Assembly (NCBI RefSeq): GCF_041912895.1
Contig: NZ_JAYSGI010000001.1
Span: 1,116,001 to 1,180,000, forward strand
Reading direction: 5' to 3'
Length of the DNA stretch: 64,000 bases
Source: Pelagerythrobacter sp041912895
GTDB taxonomy: Bacteria; Pseudomonadota; Alphaproteobacteria; Sphingomonadales; Sphingomonadaceae
Under the pieces are notes generated by a model. It was not told the DNA's origin. It saw only the letters and a program-made list of their open reading frames with translations, and ran no database searches. Positions 53,941-62,917 of the stretch are shown piece after piece. The translations under genes and the position numbers were made by a program. The number at the start of each line of letters is the position of its first letter. Positions within the stretch are counted from its first letter, which is position 1.

Positions 53941-54135
53941 GTGCCGGAACCAGCAGAACCTTTCGATGCCAAGACGGCAACGCTCTTTACCGGTACCTGC
54001 GATCGAACTCCGCTATTCCGAATTGAAGAGCTCGATTATTCGCGTGTCTCCAAAAGCTTTCCCTCGAAGCTCGGTAACGCGAAACGCTCTACCGCGAGTA
54101 TTTGGAAGCACGTGAAGCATTCGCTTGCCTAATTA
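53941..54135 (+). pseudogene. Possible frameshifted gene fragment
   Basis: From a GTG at 53941 a 63-codon frame reads PEPAEPFDAKTATLFTGTCD and ELDYSRVSK, then turns unnatural. After a shift near 54085 another frame gives LYREYLEAREAFA, which looks like a real protein end. I cannot name the family. It fits the general decay of this interval. Confidence 0.3.
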
Positions 54136-54154
54136 TAACTTGGTTCTAAATACC

Positions 54155-54457
54155 TTAGCCTCCGGCCACCTGCTGGATACCGGAAACGATCGAGACCGCG
54201 CCGAACAGAATGAAACAGCCGATGATGACGGTGGCGCCGAAGCGCCAGTTCATCCGGCCGGTCAGCATGAGGAAACCGACCGCCGCGACGGCCATGACGG
54301 CGGCCGCGGTGGCAACGTTGCCGAGTAGCGTGCCCTGTAGCCAGCTGAGCGCGGCGACGATCGGACCCGAACCCTGCGGATCAGTGACAGCCTGCGCGAA
54401 TACGGCGCTCGGGCTCAGGAGCAGCGTTGCAGCGGCAAAACGAGAAAACGAGCGCAT
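54155..54457 (-). CDS. virB2: VirB2-like pilin at the end of the T4SS operon
   Basis: A 100-residue precursor with a signal peptide (FAAATLLLSPSAVFAQ) and two hydrophobic helices (TAAAVMAVAAVGFLMLTGR and ATVIIGCFILFGAVSIV), matching TrbC/VirB2 pilins. The ATG at 54457 begins the signal peptide; the frame is open to 54556. It lies 85 bp after the nominal end of virB11 on the same strand. The core TLLGNVAT, MLTGR and VIIGCF recurs in the gene at 62182. Confidence 0.8.
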   Translation of the reverse strand: MRSFSRFAAATLLLSPSAVFAQAVTDPQGSGPIVAALSWLQGTLLGNVATAAAVMAVAAVGFLMLTGRMNWRFGATVIIGCFILFGAVSIVSGIQQVAGG

Positions 54458-54585
54458 CAAAATCGAAGACCTCTGCTGTATGGAATGAATAATGAACCGC
54501 GAACCTTGAAAGACAGAGAGTCTTCTCCGGCTGTGGAGATAGCTATCGATCCGCAAGGTGATATTTTGATTTCGGTCGCCAGCTT

Positions 54586-55550
54586 CTAGGCCTTAATAAG
54601 CACTTCTGCCACTCGCCGCCGCCCCTCTCTTCGCTCGAGCTGCACGAACAGGTCGATACTTTCGCGCACGTAGTGCCGCACGTCATCGCGGGCCAAGCGC
54701 GAACCGGCCTGAAGCACGAGCAAGGCCAGCTGCTCGATCGCGCGCTGGTATCGGCGTGGATCGTGGTCATCGAGCCGGGATGGCCGGTGTTGACCGCGCG
54801 CAGGAACGTGAACGCCTCGCCGCCACGCAGTTCGCCGAGGATGATCCGGTCGGGCCGCATGCGCAACGCGGCGATAAGCAGATCCTCGGCACCGATCTCG
54901 GCTTCGGACAACCGGCCCCGCGCCGCGATCAGCCCGACCGCGTTGTCGTGCCGGACCTTCAGTTCCTCGGTATCCTCGATGAGGATTAAGCGTTCCGCGG
55001 ACGGTATCTCGGCAAGCAGCGCGTTGAGGAACGTGGTCTTGCCGGTGCTGGTGCCACCGGAAACGACGATGTTGCGCCGCTCCTTCACGGCCATCCGCAA
55101 AGCGCTTGCGGTCTCCGAGCCGCCGAGCGTGCGCCAGCCATGCTCGCGCTCGAGCTCGGTATCGCCAGCCTCGAGCGATGCGAACGCGTCGCCGTCCTCC
55201 CAGTCGGCGAGCGAGAGATCGGCCGATACGTGCCGGCGGATCGCGAACACGTGCCCGCCGCGCGTTGCGGGTGGACCGACCACTTGCACCCGCGAGCCGT
55301 CTGGCAAGCTTGCCGCGAGCAGCGGTTGCGCGCGGCTGATGCCTTGCGAGGAATGTGCCGCGATCTGGCGCGCGAGCCGGGTCAGCAGACGTTCGTCGAG
55401 CGCGGGCTCGGCGACCCGCTCGATCCCGCCGCCGAGCGTCTCGATCCACACCTCGCCGGGCCGGTTGATCCAGATATCGGTGACATCGCCGCGCGAGAGC
55501 CAGGGGGCGAGCGGCGCCAGGAAACTGTCGAGGTAGTAGCCGGTCTCCAC
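54586..55550 (-). pseudogene. virB11: VirB11 traffic ATPase with a one-base frameshift
   Basis: From the GTG at 55550, residues 1-268 are a good VirB11: N-terminal domain, Walker A GGTSTGKTTF, IEDTEELK, RMRPDRIILGELRGGEAF and TGHPGSMTTIHADT. At about 54745 one base is missing. The original frame then runs as nonsense to a stop at 54543, while the next frame continues the proper C-terminus (RAIEQLALLVLQAGSRLARD, ending AEVLIKA) to a stop at 54586. If real, the ATPase loses its last 50 or so native residues and probably does not work; a sequencing error or slippage are alternatives. Confidence 0.8.
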
Positions 55551-55553
55551 GGA

Positions 55554-56618
55554 TCAGGAATCGACCGTCGAGAAGTCGAGGTCGCGCGCAACGAACACCG
55601 ATACGCTTGTGCCGTGTTTGACCTTGAGCGTGCGCTGAACCTGCTCGCGATCGACCACGTCGATGTTTTGCGTGCTGCCAGGAAGTGCCACGACCACTCC
55701 GTCGGTCGCCTCGCGGGTCGCGATCCCCACGCCGATATCGAGCACCGACTGAAGGATCGCGCCGCCGAAGCGCTGGAAGAACTTGCTGTCGACCTTGCCG
55801 CGGATGCCGGCGCGCCCGAGCGGATCGGAGGCGGGCGAATCGAGCGCGATCGTCACACCGTCAGGGCGCAGCAGGCGGGTCCAGCGCACCAGCGCACGGT
55901 TCTGTCCGGCGTTGAGGCCCGCCTCGTATTCGCCGTAGAGCCGGCTGCCGCGCGGGATCAGCACGCGCGAGCCGTCGAACCCGTGGACATCGCGTTGGAC
56001 GAGCGCGCGAACGCCGCCGGGCCGCGTGGAATCGAGCGCGGTTTCGAGAACCGCGGGAACGACCGTGCCCTGTGGAACGGTGAGCGCGGGATTGATAAGG
56101 AGACCAGCATTGACGCGCTCCTTATCGCCTGCCGCGGTGTCGGCAGACGGAACTGCCGGTGAGCGCAAGGCGCTGTCGAACACCACCGCCGGGGGCTCGA
56201 ACCCGCGGCCGGGCTGATCGAAGACCGGTTGTACTGGGACGGGCGCTTGTTCGACGATCACGCGCTCGACGATGCGCGTAGGAGCAGGGTCTGTTGGTGG
56301 TGGAATGATACGCTCCGGCTCGCGCAGAAGACCACGGTCAGCGAAGGAAGGCTCGAGAAACTGCCTCGGCAGCGCGAGCGGGGGCGGCGAGACGATCTGC
56401 GCACCCGTCTCGGGCAGGTTCGCGGCGATCATCGAGCGTTCGATATCGGCGCGGTTGGCGCTCATCACCGAGAACAGCCACACACCGCCTACAAGAAGCA
56501 CCGCGATGAATACCCAGAGTCCGAGATTGCCCGGTTTGCCGCGCGCGACGACCGGACGGATGTCCTCCGGTCCGCGATCGGTGCCCGTGTCGGTCTCACC
56601 CGTCGCGCGCTTAGCCAT
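55554..56618 (-). CDS. virB10: VirB10, T4SS core-complex protein
   Basis: A 354-residue protein with a cytosolic N-terminus, one membrane helix (about 30-52), a Pro-rich periplasmic linker and a C-terminal beta-barrel domain. Motifs: LTVPQGTVVPAVLETAL, RDVHGFDGSRVLIPRGSRLY and GRAGIRGKVDSKFFQRFGG. It spans both membranes and energises the channel. ATG at 56618 overlaps the virB9 stop by eight bases. Confidence 0.93.
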   Translation of the reverse strand: MAKRATGETDTGTDRGPEDIRPVVARGKPGNLGLWVFIAVLLVGGVWLFSVMSANRADIERSMIAANLPETGAQIVSPPPLALPRQFLEPSFADRGLLREPERIIPPPTDPAPTRIVERVIVEQAPVPVQPVFDQPGRGFEPPAVVFDSALRSPAVPSADTAAGDKERVNAGLLINPALTVPQGTVVPAVLETALDSTRPGGVRALVQRDVHGFDGSRVLIPRGSRLYGEYEAGLNAGQNRALVRWTRLLRPDGVTIALDSPASDPLGRAGIRGKVDSKFFQRFGGAILQSVLDIGVGIATREATDGVVVALPGSTQNIDVVDREQVQRTLKVKHGTSVSVFVARDLDFSTVDS

Positions 56619-57327
56619 CGGCGTTCTCGGGCTCGCGGCGGCGCTCGGCAGTTGCCTTCTCCTTGTCGATGCGAAACACCAGTTCCTGCCACACCCGATC
56701 GATCTCGTAGACCTCGCCGCGCATATAGCCGCCCGCAACCTGCTCCTCGCCGCCGGGGCCGATGGCGAACACCGCGGGCAGCGGCTGATCGGGACCGAAC
56801 ACGATCCGCGTTTTTCGGCCGTCGTCGCTAATCGATAACGGGCGCACCGCGCGGTCGCCGCTCAGGCGATAGGTCCAGACCTCACCGGTCGGTTCGGACC
56901 AGCTCTCGGCCACCGGCTCGGCGAACGGCGCGTCCGCCTCGGGCTGATAGGCGAACTGCACCAGATAAGCGGCCATCAGCCCTTCGCCGGTCTGCAGCTG
57001 CATGCGGTAATCGCGCCGGTCGGTCGCGACCAGCATCGTTGCCGCCGCGCCGTCGATCTGCGGCAGCACGAGCAGCCCATCGCGCTCGGCGGACACCTTG
57101 ACGTCGAACACCCGGGGCGCATCGAGCGTGACGCGCTCGACCTGTTCGCCCGGTTCGAACAGCACCGTAAGCCCGGTCATCGGTAACGCGGTCAGCAGGT
57201 ACTCACTGCCCGGCGACCATTGGACGGTCTGGAGACGCGGGTTGTCGATATCCGGGCGCGGCATCGTCTGCGCTGCGCACGGAATGGCGACGAGCGCCGC
57301 CGCAAGAGCTGCAATCAGGCGGATCAC
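56611..57327 (-). CDS. virB9: VirB9, T4SS core-complex protein
   Basis: A 238-residue exported protein: signal peptide (IRLIAALAAALVAIPCAAQ), N-terminal domain and a C-terminal beta-sandwich that binds VirB7/VirB10 (YRLSGDRAVRPLSISDDGRK, VWQELVFRIDKEK). Start is a GTG at 57327 overlapping the virB8 stop (GTGA). Confidence 0.88.
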   Translation of the reverse strand: MIRLIAALAAALVAIPCAAQTMPRPDIDNPRLQTVQWSPGSEYLLTALPMTGLTVLFEPGEQVERVTLDAPRVFDVKVSAERDGLLVLPQIDGAAATMLVATDRRDYRMQLQTGEGLMAAYLVQFAYQPEADAPFAEPVAESWSEPTGEVWTYRLSGDRAVRPLSISDDGRKTRIVFGPDQPLPAVFAIGPGGEEQVAGGYMRGEVYEIDRVWQELVFRIDKEKATAERRREPENADG

Positions 57328-58112
57328 GGCGCGGTATCCGCCGTGTCCGACTGCGCAGGAGTCCGTGGTGCGGGTGCAGGACCGGGTCCGCCTTGCGCCT
57401 CTACGACCTCGGGCAGCGTCTCGGCATCGCGGCGATAGCGGGTGACCTGGAACCCCAGCGGGTTGAGCAGGCGGTCCGCCTCGCTCATTTCGGTAGGCGA
57501 GAATCCGTAGTTGATCACCGCCGCCCAGTGCTCCGCGGTCTGTGCCTGCGCGCCGGGGTCGCTGCGTACAGTGGTGAACCGCACCAGCGAGCTGTCCGTC
57601 GACAGGGATGATATGCTGCGCACATCGACCGCGATCGTACCGCCGCGCGACATGTAAGCGAGCGGGCTTGCCGGGTTCGATGCCTGCATCCGCGCGATAT
57701 AGCGCTGGCGCGCCTCGGGCGCGCTCCACAGCGCGACCTTGCGGTAGTCGCGCTGGAGGTTGTCGGCATCGAAACTCTCGCGCGCGATCACGTATTGCAC
57801 GAGGAACGAGCGGGTCAGCGCGGCATCGGCGCCGACCATCTGTTCGTCGAGCGGCGCGAGCGCCTCGACATTGCCCGTCTGCCGGTCGACCAGGAGGGTG
57901 TAGGGCTCGACCGTCTTCAGCGGCAGCAGCACGACCAGCGCGATGGCAAGAAAGAGCGCGGTGGCGCTGGCGACCGCGGCGACGATCCACGCGGTGCGGC
58001 GCGAGCGTTCGAGCGACTGCGTGACGCTGGTCGCCCAGCTGTCGGCGATCTCGATATCCGCGTGATCGGCATGACGATCGACATCGTGATCGAAGTCTTT
58101 CGGCACGTTCAC
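57324..58112 (-). CDS. virB8: VirB8, T4SS inner-membrane assembly factor
   Basis: A 262-residue bitopic protein: cytosolic N-terminus, one helix (about 42-64, WIVAAVASATALFLAIALVV) and a periplasmic NTF2-like domain (PYTLLVDRQTGNVE, NLQRDYRKVALWSAPEARQR, VRFTTVRSD). A Pro/Ala-rich tail follows. Start is a GTG overlapping the virB6 stop. Confidence 0.9.
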   Translation of the reverse strand: MNVPKDFDHDVDRHADHADIEIADSWATSVTQSLERSRRTAWIVAAVASATALFLAIALVVLLPLKTVEPYTLLVDRQTGNVEALAPLDEQMVGADAALTRSFLVQYVIARESFDADNLQRDYRKVALWSAPEARQRYIARMQASNPASPLAYMSRGGTIAVDVRSISSLSTDSSLVRFTTVRSDPGAQAQTAEHWAAVINYGFSPTEMSEADRLLNPLGFQVTRYRRDAETLPEVVEAQGGPGPAPAPRTPAQSDTADTAP

Positions 58113-59317
58113 GACCTGCCCTCCCGCCGACGCGCCGCTATCGAGCCGCGATGCGCGGTTCGGCGATAGGAACTGCCGAGCTTAGTTTCCGAACCCATTC
58201 GCTCGCCCCCTGCGCCGGCGGCGACCGCAAATCCGCCTCCCACTCCGCCCGTAACTAGCGTGCGATAACTCATTCGCTCTTGAACGCTACGCGTCTGGCG
58301 TTCGCCCAGGCGCTCGATGCTATCGGCGGTGCGCTGCGCGCGACTTTCGACATGGATCGGTTTGGCGGCCGAGGGCGCGGCCTGCTGACGCTGCCAGAGC
58401 GCGACGGGCAGTTGTGATTCCGCCATCTGCATCGACGGCCACCCGCGCATAAACGCAACTTTGGCCAAGAGCCAGATCGCGCCAGCCTGGATCAGCGCAA
58501 ACGCAAGCGTGATCGCGAGTAGCTCAATTGGCGCCGAGCGAACCCCATAACCGAGGCCGCGAACCAGCAAAGCATCGGCAAGCCAGGGCTCAAGTACAGC
58601 GAGCTCGACCGCCAACACAACGCTGACCCCAACCGCGCCCAGCATCGAAAGCACTAGGCCGCGTAGCCATCCGGCAAACAGCCCGCGCGTCGCCTCGAAC
58701 AGAAGCATTCCAGCGGCGATCGGCGCTAGCGCCAGCAGCAGCCCGGCGATCAGCCGTAACAGCCCAACCGATCCAATCGTGCCGGCAAGATACAGCAGTC
58801 GCGCCCATCCGAGCGCTGCGTCATCCTGCAATGCGGTCCCCACAAAACTCGCGCCCGGGCTCTCGCCGAGCAGTGCGCCTGTATTGCGTCCGACGCCGCT
58901 CTCCGTCAATTCCACGATTCCGCTATCGGCCGCTTGCAAACGCGCGACAAAACCGACCGAAGTATCGCCTGTGCCCGGCGTCGCGATCCCGCTGGTAATC
59001 TCCGCCGGACCCGCGATCGCTACGTCGTACACCACCGTGCGAAACGCGGGCCAGGAGAAGGCGAGCGTGAGCACGATCCCGACCTTGAGCGCGTCATAGA
59101 CCAGATCGCGCGCGCCCGGCCCGGGCCCGAACAGGAAACGAACGCCGATCAGCGCGATAAACAAGGTGAGCAGGCCCAGGACCACGGTGGAGGCGAGCGA
59201 GCCGGGCTGTCCCAGGGCCTGATAGCCGTAGCTGCCCAGAAGCTGCGCCTGGCAGTCGATATGCTCGAGCGTGCGGGTCAGGAACCGGTCGCCGGTGACG
59301 ATGGAAGGACAGGCCAT
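58109..59317 (-). CDS. virB6: VirB6/TrbL, T4SS polytopic channel protein
   Basis: A 402-residue inner-membrane protein with about six helices (TVVLGLLTLFIALIGVRFLF; GLLRLIAGLLLALAPIAAGM; LLAITLAFALIQAGAIWLLA), the conserved RGLVLSMLGA region and a polar C-terminal tail. It lies three bases after virB4. Confidence 0.88.
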   Translation of the reverse strand: MACPSIVTGDRFLTRTLEHIDCQAQLLGSYGYQALGQPGSLASTVVLGLLTLFIALIGVRFLFGPGPGARDLVYDALKVGIVLTLAFSWPAFRTVVYDVAIAGPAEITSGIATPGTGDTSVGFVARLQAADSGIVELTESGVGRNTGALLGESPGASFVGTALQDDAALGWARLLYLAGTIGSVGLLRLIAGLLLALAPIAAGMLLFEATRGLFAGWLRGLVLSMLGAVGVSVVLAVELAVLEPWLADALLVRGLGYGVRSAPIELLAITLAFALIQAGAIWLLAKVAFMRGWPSMQMAESQLPVALWQRQQAAPSAAKPIHVESRAQRTADSIERLGERQTRSVQERMSYRTLVTGGVGGGFAVAAGAGGERMGSETKLGSSYRRTAHRGSIAARRREGRS

Positions 59318-59320
59318 CGC

Positions 59321-61696
59321 TCAGGCCGCCTCGCCGAGCAACGCCGGGATCCAGTCTTCGGGATCCTCGCCGGTCGTGGGCAGGAGCCGATCGAACAACC
59401 GAACGGTGCTCTCGCGGCCCGACAGAATGGTCAGGAGGTCGTCCTCGCCCGACAGATCGAGCCGGGCGACCACGCTTTCCTTGCCATGGCGGATCAGGAA
59501 GCAATGCGAGGAATCGGGCAGGGTTCGCACGAGATCGAACTCGTGCTGCGTTAGCCCGAACCCGTCCATGTAATCTTCCGCCCGCGCCTTGGGGTTGATC
59601 ATGAAGATTTGCGTCGCCGCCTGTTCGACGATCGCGCTCGCGATCCGGCTTTCCAGCGCGTCCTGCGCGCTTTGCGTCGCGAACCCGACGATGCCGTTGC
59701 GCTTGCGGATGGCCTTTCCCCAGTCCTTGATCCGCCGCACGAAGACGTCGTCGTCGAGCGCCTTCCACCCTTCGTCGACCACGATGATCGCAGGGCTGCC
59801 GTCGAGCCGCTCCTCGACCCGGTGGAAGAAGTAGAGCATCGCCGGCGTGCGCGCGGCGGGATCGTCGAGGATCGCTGTCATGTCGAACCCGACCGTGTTC
59901 TGCGTGATATCGGTCGTATCGCGCGCATTGTCGAACAGCCAGGCGCGCTCGCCATCGCCCCACCACGCCCGCATGCGCGCGTGAAGATCGCCAGGGCGCG
60001 GCCGGTCGGCGCCGCGGAACAGCTCGACCAGATGGCGCAGCCGGCGCCGCTCGGGCGGCTGCAGGTAATTGGTCTCGATCGCCTCGCGGATCGCCTCCTG
60101 CTCCTTGGCAGACGCGCCGCCGGCAAGCAGCGTAAGCCATTCGCCGAGAAAATCGCGGTTGGCGGGCGTGTCGGGCAATTGCAGCGGGTTGAGGCCCGAG
60201 GCCGCGTCGGGCCGCAGCCGATCGTAGCTGCCGCCGATCGCGCGGATGAACAACTCGGCCCCGCGATCCTTGTCAAAGAACACGATCCGGGGGCCGAACT
60301 TGCGTGCCTGCGACAGCAGGAAGTTCAGGACCACCGTCTTGCCCGATCCCGAAGGACCGATGACGGTGAAGTTGCCCAGATCGTGGTGGTGGAAGTTGAA
60401 GAAATAGGGACCCGCCGCGGTCGTCTCGAACAGCGTGACGGCCTCGCCCCAATGATTGCCGTCGGATTTGCCGACCGGGAAGTTGTGCAGGCTGGCAAGG
60501 CTCGCGAAGTTGGTGGTGGAGACGAGGCCGCGGCGCGCGATATAGCGGAAGTTGCCCGGAAACTGGGCCCAGAACGCAGGTTCCAGTGCGATGTCCTCGC
60601 GCACCGCGTTGATCCCGAGATCGGCGAGGAGTGCGATCACCTCGGCAACGTTGGCGTCGAGCCCCTTGAGGCTGTTCGCATGGATCGCGATCGTCGTGTG
60701 ATGCTCGCCGAACCCGGCGCGCCCGGCAGCGACCTCGTCTTTCGCGACCGCCAGTTCGTCGCGCAGCGACAGCGCTTCGTCCTCGGCCGACTGCATCCGC
60801 CGCAGCACGAGGTTCATCCGCGAGAGCGCCTCGCGCCGTTCGACCAGTGCGAAGCTCTGCGTCAGGTCGAACGCGAAGGGCAGCCGGCTGAGTTCGTCGA
60901 ACATCCCAGGCATGGTGCGCCCCGGCCAGTCTTTGATCGAGACCATCGCGGTAAAGCTGCGCGGCAGATGTCCGGCGGGCGCGAGCTCGACCGCGTCCTG
61001 CCCGAAGCTGATCCGCCGGGCGGGCACGTGATGCCCGAGATCGCCATGTGGCAGCGCGACGGGCCGCATGTCGTGGTTGAACAGCCACGACAGGAACTCG
61101 AGCGGTTCGGAGCGCCGCCCTTCGGGCGTGTCGTAAGTCGTGAGCAAATGGGGATCGTAGTGCCCGAGCGCGGCGACCAGCGCCTCACGCGCGTTGTCGA
61201 GCGCGTGTTTCTCGGCGGCGATCCGCTCGGCGTTGCGGCCACTCGAGCGCGAGAACCATGCGCGCAGCCGATCGGCGGTGCCGACCCGGCCCTGCAAGGG
61301 GCGGCGCACGATCGTCAGGAACAGCTCGTTGACGAAGAGCTGCCGCTCTTCGAAGCGCGCCTTCCAGCGCGTATCGAGCCAGCGGCTGAACGAGTCCGAC
61401 GGCGCCGCGCCCATGCCGATCGCGGCGGGGCGGCGCACCAGGTGGTGATAGACCGCATAGCGCGAGGAGCCCAACGCGCGTAGCATCGCGTCGCGCAGCT
61501 CCGCCCGGTAGTTGAGCTCGTCGCTGTCGGCGGTCTCGAACAGCAGGCCGCCCAGGCGAATGGTCTGCATCAGCAGCCCGTCGCGGGTCTCGATCGTCGC
61601 GAGATCGAGATGCCGTGCATAGGGCAGATGGGCGCCGGCCGGAGTCTCACGCGCCGCCGCCTTCGGATCGCGGGTCACGGGCGGTAGGAATTGCAT
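59321..61696 (-). CDS. virB4: VirB4, T4SS ATPase
   Basis: A 791-residue ATPase (CagE/TrbE/VirB4 family). The N-terminal half has VAALGHYDPHLLTTYDTPEG. The ATPase half holds Walker A IGPSGSGKT, FFDKDRGAELFIRAIGG, Walker B PAIIVVDEGWKAL and the downstream ATQSAQDALES. The ATG at 61696 overlaps the virB3 stop region by 22 bases; the frame is open to 61831. Confidence 0.94.
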   Translation of the reverse strand: MQFLPPVTRDPKAAARETPAGAHLPYARHLDLATIETRDGLLMQTIRLGGLLFETADSDELNYRAELRDAMLRALGSSRYAVYHHLVRRPAAIGMGAAPSDSFSRWLDTRWKARFEERQLFVNELFLTIVRRPLQGRVGTADRLRAWFSRSSGRNAERIAAEKHALDNAREALVAALGHYDPHLLTTYDTPEGRRSEPLEFLSWLFNHDMRPVALPHGDLGHHVPARRISFGQDAVELAPAGHLPRSFTAMVSIKDWPGRTMPGMFDELSRLPFAFDLTQSFALVERREALSRMNLVLRRMQSAEDEALSLRDELAVAKDEVAAGRAGFGEHHTTIAIHANSLKGLDANVAEVIALLADLGINAVREDIALEPAFWAQFPGNFRYIARRGLVSTTNFASLASLHNFPVGKSDGNHWGEAVTLFETTAAGPYFFNFHHHDLGNFTVIGPSGSGKTVVLNFLLSQARKFGPRIVFFDKDRGAELFIRAIGGSYDRLRPDAASGLNPLQLPDTPANRDFLGEWLTLLAGGASAKEQEAIREAIETNYLQPPERRRLRHLVELFRGADRPRPGDLHARMRAWWGDGERAWLFDNARDTTDITQNTVGFDMTAILDDPAARTPAMLYFFHRVEERLDGSPAIIVVDEGWKALDDDVFVRRIKDWGKAIRKRNGIVGFATQSAQDALESRIASAIVEQAATQIFMINPKARAEDYMDGFGLTQHEFDLVRTLPDSSHCFLIRHGKESVVARLDLSGEDDLLTILSGRESTVRLFDRLLPTTGEDPEDWIPALLGEAA

Positions 61697-61962
61697 CGCC
61701 ACAGCGCATGGTTCTTCACTCGCGGGCAATGGCGCACGCGCGTCAGCCACAAGTCGACGAACCGCGGCTCGTTGAGGCACAGCACCATGCCGAGCGCATG
61801 GATCACCAGCGCTGCCAAGAGAACCCACCACGATTTGAAGATCAGGAACAGCTCGACCGCGATCACCGCATTGATCACGAAATAGCTGTAGGTCACACCC
61901 GCAAACATTTGCGGGCGCGTAAGTCCGATGAATAGAACATCCTGGCGCAGTTGTTCGGCCAA
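61675..61962 (-). CDS. virB3: VirB3, small T4SS membrane protein
   Basis: A 95-residue protein with the family entry LFIGLTRPQMFAGVTYSYF and two helices, ending in a cysteine-containing tail. I place the start at a TTG (61962) preceded by AAGGGGGAATCGC; no ATG lies close, and the frame is open upstream to 62085 without VirB3 character. It is the first gene of the operon. Confidence 0.8.
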   Translation of the reverse strand: MAEQLRQDVLFIGLTRPQMFAGVTYSYFVINAVIAVELFLIFKSWWVLLAALVIHALGMVLCLNEPRFVDLWLTRVRHCPRVKNHALWRCNSYRP

Positions 61963-62181
61963 ACTTTGCGATTCCCCCTTAGCTCTTCCCCAAGCCCCCG
62001 AGTCATACAGCGTTCCAAGCGATTGCAAAGGGCGGAGAAGTACGATCCGGGATTTTCTCTCCGCAGCGGAACGGCTGCGAAACACCGAAAGGTGGCTTGC
62101 CGCAATGATTGGCGAGCGGCATTGTGCGAGGCTGACGCGAAGGGGAGGCTACGGGACAATGAACCACGGAGAACAGCCTTG

Positions 62182-62544
62182 ATGCCGGCACCTGCCGGAT
62201 CGTTGTTCGATCGAGTGCCCGGCAGTTCGCTCGGCAATGCGGTCGACTGGCTGACCGGCACGCTGCTCGGCAGCGTAGCGACGATCCTGTGCGTGCTCGC
62301 GATCGCCTTGGTCGGAGTCATGATGCTGACCGGCAGGTTGCCTATACGGCACGCTGCCAAAGTGGTGATCGGGTGCTTCCTCCTGCTCGGTGCGCCGATC
62401 GTCGCGATGACCTTCACCAGTGTGTGGCAGCAGCAGGTGCCCGCACGGCCGCCTCCCGCGATAGTCGAGCAAGTCGATCCGCGCGGTGATCTGCCACCGT
62501 CGGATTACGATCCATATGCGGGTGCGTCGTTGCGACGGGATTGA
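62182..62544 (+). CDS. Second VirB2-like pilin, divergent from the operon
   Basis: A 120-residue protein with two hydrophobic helices (LCVLAIALVGVMMLTGRL and AAKVVIGCFLLLGAPIVA) matching the pilin at 54155 closely (shared W-L-x-G-T-L-L-G, MLTGR and VIGCF). It lacks an evident cleavable signal peptide and has a longer polar Pro-rich tail (RPPPAIVEQVDPRGDLPPSD). GGAGAA precedes the ATG. The 219 bp between it and virB3 would hold divergent promoters; I see no distinct site. Confidence 0.75.
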   Translation: MPAPAGSLFDRVPGSSLGNAVDWLTGTLLGSVATILCVLAIALVGVMMLTGRLPIRHAAKVVIGCFLLLGAPIVAMTFTSVWQQQVPARPPPAIVEQVDPRGDLPPSDYDPYAGASLRRD

Positions 62545-62917
62545 CTTCGCGGTGAAGAATGCAGCCAACCGATGGCCGAAATGGTGTCTGCGTCGCAAAA
62601 GACGACTGCGGTGCTCGAGGCAGAATTGCGGTTTAGTATAGCTCTATGGCGATCGAGAACAACAAAATCAGACTTGCTCTTGACCAATTTGAACCGACCT
62701 AAAAAATTGCCTCGCTAAGAAAGATGACAGAATCGGAAGATTTCTGTTTCAGGGGCGGGGGGATGCGGGGGCGGCTTCTCGAAATGGCACCATGGTCGCG
62801 AGCATAGTAATGCCGACTTTCGCAAGTTTGAACCGAATGCATTCTTGCGCCGATGATCGATTGGCTCGTGGAGTTATCGATTTAGAGGCAAGGCGTCGAT
62901 CGAAACGGGGGTGCTAC
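62545..62917. other. 373-bp AT-richer stretch without a supported gene
   Basis: No frame here has start, ribosome site and protein-like content. It probably carries the promoter of the secreted-protein genes that follow. A TTGACC near 62678 could be a -35 element but no convincing -10 partner stands out. Confidence 0.4.

Noticed and set aside
61963..62181. Search for virB7 or virB5 between virB3 and the divergent pilin gene
   Set aside because: No frame shows a lipobox or a VirB5-like signal and helical pattern.
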